Positions 15,491-20,584 of a stretch of DNA of 20,584 bases are shown here, piece after piece. The stretch comes from an uncultured Treponema sp. (GTDB lineage Bacteria > Spirochaetota > Spirochaetia > Treponematales > Treponemataceae), in assembly GCA_937892225.1 (NCBI GenBank), contig CALAUH010000117.1:1-20584 (forward strand), written 5' to 3'. The first letter of the stretch is position 1. Every line of letters starts with the position of its first letter. The position numbers and the translations under genes are program-made. Under the pieces are notes generated by a model that was not told where the DNA came from, searched no databases, and was given only the letters and a program-made list of their open reading frames with translations.

Positions 15491-16933
15491 TTATTTTTTT
15501 AATAGTTTTAAAGCAATATTATCAATAAAACGTATAAATATATTAGTTGATTTAGTTGTTCTGTCGGCAATAAGAGGAATTTGTTCTAGAGTGTAATTAT
15601 CAAGACTTACTGTGATTAAACCATATTGAGTTCCACATTCAACTTTTCCGCTTAATTTTTCAGGTAATTCAACAGTGATTCTGACATTGTCGAGATTTTC
15701 ATTAATTGAATTTCCAGTTAAGAATGGTACACAGATTGCTGTTTCTTTATAACATGGTGTTAAATTTATGGCTATATCTTTTGACCCTGCAACATAAACT
15801 GGATAATCTTTAATTGCCTGAACTTCTGTATAATCTGCAAAAGAACCAAAGGCAAAATTCATTAAAGCAAATCCGTCTTTTATACGTCCCTGCTGTCCTT
15901 CCTGTGTATTATTCCCTTTGCCTTTTAATGTAACAGATAAAAATCTTGTTTCATTACGTTTTGCAGTTAAAGCAAGATTGTATCCGCTTTCGTCAATATA
16001 ACCTGTTTTAAGACCGTCACATCCTTCCAGTTTTCCTAACAAAGGATTTGTATTCTGCTGTGTAATTCCCATTGTGATATGACGTGGAATTCCGTTTGAA
16101 AAATCCTGTGCTCCGTAAACGTCTCCATCAGCCATATTTCTTTCTTTAGGATATTTAAAACTTGGAACGGAATGGAACTTTTGTAAAGATTCAGGATGTT
16201 CATATAAATATACTCTGCAGAAACTTGCCATTTCTCTTGCTGTAGTTGTATTTAATTCACTATAACCAGAACTTTCTACAAAGTGAGTATTTTTTAATCC
16301 TAAATCAATTGCAACTTGATTCATTCTGTCTATAAATGCTTCCATGCTTCCGCTGATTGTATAGGCAAGGGCATAGGCTGCATCATTTCCTGAACAGATT
16401 GAAAGTCCTAAAAGAAGTTCTTCTAAAGTTACTTTCTGACCTTCGCCTAAAAACATTAAAGATGAATGAGGAGGCATATTACATGCAAGAGCTTCTTCAG
16501 GAATATGAATGTATTGATCATATCTAAAATTACCCATGCTTACTTCCTGATCAACAACATACATGGCAAACAGTTTAGTTAAACTTGCAGGAGGAATTAC
16601 TATATCTGCATTTTTTTCATAAAGAATGTCGCCTGTTGCAGTATCAATCAAAATTGCAGATTCAGCATCAACATCTAAAGCAGCACTAAGTGATTTAAAA
16701 GGTAATTCATGAACAATCTGCTGACGTTCACCATATTTTTCGTTTATATAAGTTTCCAACTGGACTTGTTGAAGATGAGTAAGTTCCATAGGACGATTAT
16801 AATTTTGAAATTTAGTAGTTCTTATGGCAATTAAGCCAATTAATAAAATAAGAACAGCTGAAAAAATCCCGATAATAATCTGTTTTTTACTGAATGATTT
16901 ACTTTTCCCGTTAGTTAAATTTTTCTTTTGCAT
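15491..16933 (-). CDS. D-alanyl-D-alanine carboxypeptidase (peptidase S11, PBP5/DacF type)
   Basis: A 480-residue penicillin-binding protein that removes the terminal D-alanine from peptidoglycan stem peptides in the periplasm. It has a single N-terminal membrane anchor (about 19-38). The three active-site motifs are present: S117-L-T-K120 (PPASLTKLF), S181-G-N183 and K309-T-G311. A beta-rich tail (about 385-465) corresponds to the C-terminal domain of the family. The anchor is at the N-terminus; the last residues are weakly amphipathic. It starts 3 bases after the aroC stop, with its AGGA ribosome site overlapping that stop region, so the two are an operon. The low-molecular-mass S11 identity is firm; the exact dac letter is not. 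Confidence 0.93.
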   Translation of the reverse strand: MQKKNLTNGKSKSFSKKQIIIGIFSAVLILLIGLIAIRTTKFQNYNRPMELTHLQQVQLETYINEKYGERQQIVHELPFKSLSAALDVDAESAILIDTATGDILYEKNADIVIPPASLTKLFAMYVVDQEVSMGNFRYDQYIHIPEEALACNMPPHSSLMFLGEGQKVTLEELLLGLSICSGNDAAYALAYTISGSMEAFIDRMNQVAIDLGLKNTHFVESSGYSELNTTTAREMASFCRVYLYEHPESLQKFHSVPSFKYPKERNMADGDVYGAQDFSNGIPRHITMGITQQNTNPLLGKLEGCDGLKTGYIDESGYNLALTAKRNETRFLSVTLKGKGNNTQEGQQGRIKDGFALMNFAFGSFADYTEVQAIKDYPVYVAGSKDIAINLTPCYKETAICVPFLTGNSINENLDNVRITVELPEKLSGKVECGTQYGLITVSLDNYTLEQIPLIADRTTKSTNIFIRFIDNIALKLLKK

Positions 16934-16936
16934 TTT

Positions 16937-18016
16937 TTATTCCTTAAATTTTATGAAGTTTGCAAGTGTAATAGCGGTCATTGCTTCTATAACTGGAACA
17001 ATGCGTGGACATAAACAAGTGTCATGTCTTCCTTGAATACTTATTTGCGTATTTTCGAAAGTTCCGTCCGCTTTTTTTACAACTGTGTTTTGTTCTTTTG
17101 TAATACTTGGTACCGGTTTTACTGCTGCACGGAAAATGATTGTGTTACCGTTACTTATTCCACCAAGAATACCGCCGCAGTGATTAGAATCAAAAGTGAT
17201 TTTTCCATCTTTCGTAGTCATGCAGTCGTTATTTGTACTTCCTGTTGAATCAGCAGATAAAAATCCGTCGCCAAATTCAATGCCTTTTATTGCACCAATA
17301 CTCATTATAGCTTTTGCTAATTCTGCATCAAGTTTATCAAAAACAGGTTCTCCAATTCCGGCAGGACAACCTTCTATAATGCATTCGATAATTCCACCGG
17401 CAGAATCACCTTTTGATTTTAATTCTTCAATTTTTTTCTGCATTTTTTCAGCAGCTTCATTATCTGGTGCTCTTAGATTATTTTGTTCAATTTCTGACAA
17501 GTTTTTTTTTGTAATACTTATACCGGCCGCTTTAATTGTATATGCAGTTATTTTTATTCCTTGTGATTTTAATAATTCCAAAGCAAGTGCACCGCCGGCT
17601 ACTCTGGAAGCAGTTTCTCTTCCGCTTGAACGACCGCCACCACGTTTATCTTGAAAGCCATGATATTTTGCTTCATAAGTAAAATCAGCATGTCCCGGTC
17701 TGAATAAATTTTCCAGTGCTTTATAATTAATTGAATTTTGATTTATATTTCGGATTAATAAAGCGATTGGAGTTCCTTCCGTTTTATCGTTGTATATTCC
17801 AGAAAGAATTTCGATTTTATCAGGTTCCTGACGTTTAGAAACAAGCGGAGAGTTATTTCCAGGTTTTCTTTTATCAAGTGCATCCTGAATCAGTTGAGGA
17901 GTAATGGTAAGTCCGGCCGGACATCCTTGAATTAAACAGCCGATTGCAGGACCGTGGCTTTCTCCAAAAGTTGTGATTTTAAATTGTTCTCCAAATGTGT
18001 TTCCATCTTCAAACAT
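16937..18016 (-). CDS. aroC: Chorismate synthase
   Basis: A 359-residue enzyme that turns 5-enolpyruvylshikimate 3-phosphate into chorismate using reduced FMN, the last common step of aromatic synthesis. The N-terminal GNTFGEQFKITTFGESHG (catalytic His21), the NLFRPGHADFTYEAKYHGF block, the signature DKRGGGRSSGRETASRVAGG (about 123-142) and the C-terminal GRHDTCLCPRIVPVIEAM are all present. Length is normal. No Shine-Dalgarno precedes the ATG. Instead, a TATAAT ends 6 bases upstream of it, so the mRNA may begin at the start codon itself. Confidence 0.97.
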   Translation of the reverse strand: MFEDGNTFGEQFKITTFGESHGPAIGCLIQGCPAGLTITPQLIQDALDKRKPGNNSPLVSKRQEPDKIEILSGIYNDKTEGTPIALLIRNINQNSINYKALENLFRPGHADFTYEAKYHGFQDKRGGGRSSGRETASRVAGGALALELLKSQGIKITAYTIKAAGISITKKNLSEIEQNNLRAPDNEAAEKMQKKIEELKSKGDSAGGIIECIIEGCPAGIGEPVFDKLDAELAKAIMSIGAIKGIEFGDGFLSADSTGSTNNDCMTTKDGKITFDSNHCGGILGGISNGNTIIFRAAVKPVPSITKEQNTVVKKADGTFENTQISIQGRHDTCLCPRIVPVIEAMTAITLANFIKFKE

Positions 18017-18022
18017 AAAATA

Positions 18023-18051
18023 ATTATATCGTAAAAAAATAAAAGTATGAA
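18023..18051 (-). promoter_or_regulatory. Predicted promoter giving a leaderless aroC mRNA
   Basis: On the minus strand, TTCATA (18046-18051), a 17-base spacer and a perfect TATAAT (18023-18028), followed by 6 bases and ATG. Transcription would be expected to start at or next to the A of the ATG. Confidence 0.55.
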
Positions 18052-18101
18052 GTCATAGGAAAAAAATATCACTAATTGAATTTATATAGAAAAAACTATA
18101 A

Positions 18102-18119
18102 AATATTTGGCAAAATATT
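18102..18119. promoter_or_regulatory. Inverted repeat upstream of dapA (possible operator)
   Basis: AATATTT, GGCA and AAATATT form a perfect 7-4-7 inverted repeat just 5' of the dapA ribosome site and just after a TATAAA (18097-18102). It could bind a regulator of lysine synthesis, but is AT-rich and unproven. No lysine riboswitch fits in this short leader. Confidence 0.25.
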
Positions 18120-18141
18120 ATATCAATAATAGGAGGAATAT

Positions 18142-19056
18142 ATGAATATTTTTCGTGGCGCATTTACTGCTTTAATTACACCAATGAATGCAGATGGTTC
18201 TGTTGATTTTGAGGGATTGCGAAAAAATGTCAAACATCAGCTTTCTGAAAGTATTGATGGTCTTGTTCCTCTTGGAACCACAGCTGAAACACCAACTTTG
18301 GATGAACGCCCTGGTGAAGAAGAAGACAAGATTATTCAAATTGTAATGGAAGAGGTTCGTGCATTTGAAAAATCTACAGGCAAAAAAATCCCAATTATTC
18401 TTGGTGCTGGTTCAAACAATACAAAAGATGCAGTGGCATATTGTGAAAGAGCAAAAAAAGCCGGTGCTGATGCAGCATTGGTAGTAACACCATATTACAA
18501 CAAACCTTCAAAAGAAGGTATTTATCAGCATTTTGCAGCTTGTTCAAAAGTTGGTATTCCAATCATCGTTTACAACATTCAGGGACGTACTGGTTTGAAC
18601 ATTCCAACTGATTTGTTAGTTCGCATTGCTGAACTTCCAAATATTGCCGGAGTTAAAGAAGCTTCTGGTTCAGTTGCACAGATGATGGAAGTAATCGGTC
18701 AGATTAAAAATAAGAAACCTGATTTTGCAGTTCTTTCTGGTGATGACGGTTTGACTTTACCTTTAATCGCTGCTGGTGGAGACGGAATTATTTCTGTTGC
18801 TTCAAACATGATTCCAAAATTGATGCACGAATTAGCTCAGTCAGCTTTGGATGGTGATTTTAAGAAAGCACGTGAAATTCATTATCGCTTGGCTCCATTC
18901 TTTAAAGCAGAATTCTGTGATGGTAACCCAAGTTCAATTAAATACGCAATGAACTTAAAAGGAATGCCAGCTGGAACACTTCGTTTACCTCTCGTTGAAG
19001 TAAATGACGCAGCAAAAAAGACAATTGAAGCTGCAATTAAGGAATGTAATTTATAA
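18142..19056 (+). CDS. dapA: 4-hydroxy-tetrahydrodipicolinate synthase
   Basis: A 304-residue class I aldolase that condenses pyruvate with aspartate semialdehyde, the first committed step to diaminopimelate and lysine. It shows the Thr pair T46-T47 (GTTAE), the VTPYYNKPSKEG block, Y144 and R149 (YNIQGRTG) and Schiff-base K172 (VKEASG), plus LSGDD. In the YNVPxRT block a Gln replaces the usual Pro. A strong AGGAGG lies 5 bases before the ATG. The asd gene 1.1 kb downstream supplies its substrate, but add and two hairpins intervene. Confidence 0.97.
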   Translation: MNIFRGAFTALITPMNADGSVDFEGLRKNVKHQLSESIDGLVPLGTTAETPTLDERPGEEEDKIIQIVMEEVRAFEKSTGKKIPIILGAGSNNTKDAVAYCERAKKAGADAALVVTPYYNKPSKEGIYQHFAACSKVGIPIIVYNIQGRTGLNIPTDLLVRIAELPNIAGVKEASGSVAQMMEVIGQIKNKKPDFAVLSGDDGLTLPLIAAGGDGIISVASNMIPKLMHELAQSALDGDFKKAREIHYRLAPFFKAEFCDGNPSSIKYAMNLKGMPAGTLRLPLVEVNDAAKKTIEAAIKECNL

Positions 19057-19122
19057 TTAAGAATTAAAAATGAAAAATGAAGAATTATTAATAATTTTTC
19101 ATTCTTAATTATTCATTTTTCA
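19057..19122. repeat. Long AT-rich imperfect hairpin directly after dapA
   Basis: Starting with the first base after the dapA stop, the two halves 19057-19089 and 19090-19122 pair without gaps: by hand count 26 Watson-Crick, two G-T and five mismatches in 33 positions. The core AATTATTAATAATT (19083-19096) is a perfect palindrome, and the arms hold repeated AAAATGAA-type units. It may end or stabilise the dapA transcript. It is not a classic terminator, since a GC stem and T tail are lacking. Confidence 0.8.
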
Positions 19123-19144
19123 TTTCAAAAAACGGAGTTTTTTA

Positions 19145-20128
19145 ATGATAGATTTACATTGTCACCTTGACGGTTCTATTACTCTTGAAATTGCAAAAAA
19201 ACTTGCTGTACTCCAGAATATTGAACTTCCTGCTAAAAGTGATGATGCACTTCTTAAAAAACTTTCTGTACCAGAGACCTGCGAAAGTCTTAATGATTTT
19301 TTGCAGTGTTTTGGACTTCCTTTGCGACTTCTTCAGACAAAAGAAGGAATTACAGAGGCTGTAAGACTTGTTCAGGAAAATTGCAGAGAACAGGGAATTA
19401 TTTATCTTGAAATCCGATTTGCACCACAGTTGCACCAGATAAACGGACTTACACAAGAAGAAGTAATACTTGCTGCTTTGGAAGGATTGAAAAAGTCAGA
19501 TTTACATACAAACTTAATTTTATGCTGTATGCGCAGTGACCATAACAGAGAAGAAAATCTGGAAACTGTACAATTAGCAAAAAAATATTTAGTAAAAGAC
19601 GAAGGCGTTGTAGCTGTTGATTTAGCAGGTGCCGAAGGTCTTTTTAAAACTGCAGATTTTGAAGAAGAATTTACACTTGCTAAAAACAATGGAGTTCCTT
19701 TTACAATTCATGCAGGCGAAGCAGATGGTCCTGAATCTGTATGGACAGCATTAAAATTTGGTGCTGCAAGAATTGGACACGGTGTTCGTATTTATGAAGA
19801 CGAAAAACTTCTGGAATATGTAATCAAAAATCAGATTCCATTGGAGATGTGCCCTAATTCAAACCGTCAGACAAAAGCTGTGGAAGATATGACAAAATAT
19901 CCGCTTAGAAAATATTTAGAAGCCGGAGTAAAAGTTACAATCAACACAGATGACATGGCAATCTGCCGTACAAACCTTCAGAATGAATTCGATTACATTA
20001 AAAAAATGTACGGAATCACTGAAGAAGAAAAGAAACAATTACTACTGAATGCTGTAGATGCAGCGTTCTGTAGTGAAGAGTATAAATTAGAACTAAAAAA
20101 AAGATTAGCCACAGATACACACAGATAA
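19145..20128 (+). CDS. add: Adenosine deaminase
   Basis: A 327-residue zinc hydrolase that deaminates adenosine (and deoxyadenosine) to inosine in purine salvage. Zinc ligands H5 and H7 (DLHCHLDGS), H189 with E192 (IHAGEADG), H212 (IGHGVR) and D269-D270 (NTDDMA) are in place. The N-terminus begins right at the first zinc motif, with a GGAG 7 bases upstream. The final six codons (A-T-D-T-H-R) and the TAA lie inside the left arm of the hairpin repeat at 20107, so the original end of the protein has been replaced or extended by the repeat. The gene stands between dapA and asd with a hairpin on each side. Confidence 0.94.
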   Translation: MIDLHCHLDGSITLEIAKKLAVLQNIELPAKSDDALLKKLSVPETCESLNDFLQCFGLPLRLLQTKEGITEAVRLVQENCREQGIIYLEIRFAPQLHQINGLTQEEVILAALEGLKKSDLHTNLILCCMRSDHNREENLETVQLAKKYLVKDEGVVAVDLAGAEGLFKTADFEEEFTLAKNNGVPFTIHAGEADGPESVWTALKFGAARIGHGVRIYEDEKLLEYVIKNQIPLEMCPNSNRQTKAVEDMTKYPLRKYLEAGVKVTINTDDMAICRTNLQNEFDYIKKMYGITEEEKKQLLLNAVDAAFCSEEYKLELKKRLATDTHR

Positions 20129-20180
20129 ACACAGATTTTTTTCAGCATTTATCAGTGTGAATCTGTGTTCATCTGTGGCT
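20107..20180. repeat. Long imperfect hairpin built of CACAGAT units
   Basis: Arms 20107-20136 and 20151-20180 pair without gaps: 25 Watson-Crick pairs and five mismatches over 30 positions. Three CACAGAT units at 20110, 20120 and 20130 face ATCTGTG-type complements. The T7 loop start and the unit spacing match the hairpin at 425-502, where every unit reads CGCAGAT instead. It overlaps the last 22 bases of add and ends 24 bases before the asd start. Confidence 0.87.
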
Positions 20181-20204
20181 GGTTTATACTAATAGGAGTT
20201 ATAT

Positions 20205-20584
20205 ATGAGTGGAAAGATTAAAGTTGGTGTTTTGGGCGCTACAGGTATGGTTGGACAGCGCTATATTAAATTGTTGGAAAATCATCCATGGTTTGAAGTA
20301 ACATACGTTGCTGCTTCTCCACGTTCTGCAGGTCAGTTATATAAAGATGCTGTTGCAAACCGCTGGCTCATTGGTGAAAATATTCCAGAAGGCGTTGCTA
20401 ACTTAATGGTAGAAGATGCAAACCTTGCAGAAAAAGCAATCGGTAAATGTCAGTTTGTTTTCTCTGCTTTGGAACTTCCTAAAAAAGATGATATTAAAGC
20501 TTTGGAAGCTGCTTATGCTGCTGAAGGAATTCCAGTTGTTTCAAATGCAAGTGCTAATCGCGGGACAGAAGATGTTCCAATGTT
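20205..20584 (+). CDS. asd: Aspartate-semialdehyde dehydrogenase, N-terminal part (cut by window edge)
   Basis: The first 126 codons of an NADPH-dependent enzyme that reduces aspartyl phosphate to aspartate semialdehyde, the branch-point for lysine, threonine and methionine. The Rossmann motif VGVLGATGMVGQRYIKLL is at about 7-24, followed by AASPRSAGQLY, F-V-F-S-A-L and PVVSNASANRGTEDVPM. The GATGMVGQR form and the S-N-A-S-A-N-R context resemble the archaeal/Gram-positive-like class rather than the E. coli type. The AGGAG ribosome site is 6 bases before the ATG. The catalytic Cys lies beyond the window. Confidence 0.95.
   Translation, partial: MSGKIKVGVLGATGMVGQRYIKLLENHPWFEVTYVAASPRSAGQLYKDAVANRWLIGENIPEGVANLMVEDANLAEKAIGKCQFVFSALELPKKDDIKALEAAYAAEGIPVVSNASANRGTEDVPM

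Noticed and set aside
17196..17654. Plus-strand open frame of 152 codons opposite aroC
   Set aside because: aroC is unmistakable on the other strand; the antisense frame has no motif or start signal.
18017..18141. Lysine riboswitch upstream of dapA
   Set aside because: The gap to aroC is only 125 bases, is almost pure A/T, and shows none of the structured elements an L-box would need.

Overview
The window is AT-rich, densely coded bacterial DNA with many overlapping genes on both strands. The gene content points to a spirochaete close to Treponema, probably a gut or rumen type. Signs are the adjacent TIGR03546/TIGR03545 pair, a ComFB-family protein, a membrane class III cyclase with the C-terminal tail common in spirochaetal cyclases, and several secreted or lipid-anchored proteins of unknown role. 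This assignment is an inference from family knowledge, not a database match.

Layout. 1-419 is the 3' end of gatA, followed by a long hairpin repeat (425-502). 514-2694 (-) is a membrane adenylate/guanylate cyclase, divergent from an S1-domain RNA-binding protein (2800-3894) and an exported protein (3920-5725) that looks like a trypsin fold without its catalytic triad plus a beta-rich C-terminus. 11470 down to 5733 (-) is one tightly packed six-gene unit: TIGR03546, TIGR03545, znuA, znuC, znuB and an OB-fold-like lipoprotein. Five genes overlap by 8-14 bases and the sixth is 9 bases away. 11577-13568 (+) is a membrane EAL phosphodiesterase with a degenerate GGDEF domain. Convergent with it lie a membrane AAA ATPase that is FtsH without its peptidase domain (13565-14716) and a ComFB-like protein fused to a carboxypeptidase-regulatory-like beta domain (14734-15450). 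Upstream on the same strand are a D,D-carboxypeptidase (15491-16933) and aroC (16937-18016). The right end holds dapA, add and the start of asd on the plus strand, with add bracketed by two more long hairpins.

How the parts fit together. dapA and asd are aspartate-family (lysine/diaminopimelate) genes, aroC completes chorismate, and add is purine salvage. The zinc importer is welded to two envelope proteins of unknown function, which suggests a shared promoter and perhaps a shared envelope role. The EAL enzyme lies beside a ComFB-like protein, a family reported to bind cyclic dinucleotides in cyanobacteria. Together with the protease-less FtsH this is the best candidate here for an undescribed signalling or quality-control module. 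Start regions are unusual: several genes have a -10-like box 6-7 bases from the start codon and no Shine-Dalgarno, suggesting leaderless or very short-leader mRNAs.

No tRNA, rRNA, CRISPR array or insertion sequence was seen, and no gap longer than about 125 bases lacks a gene.
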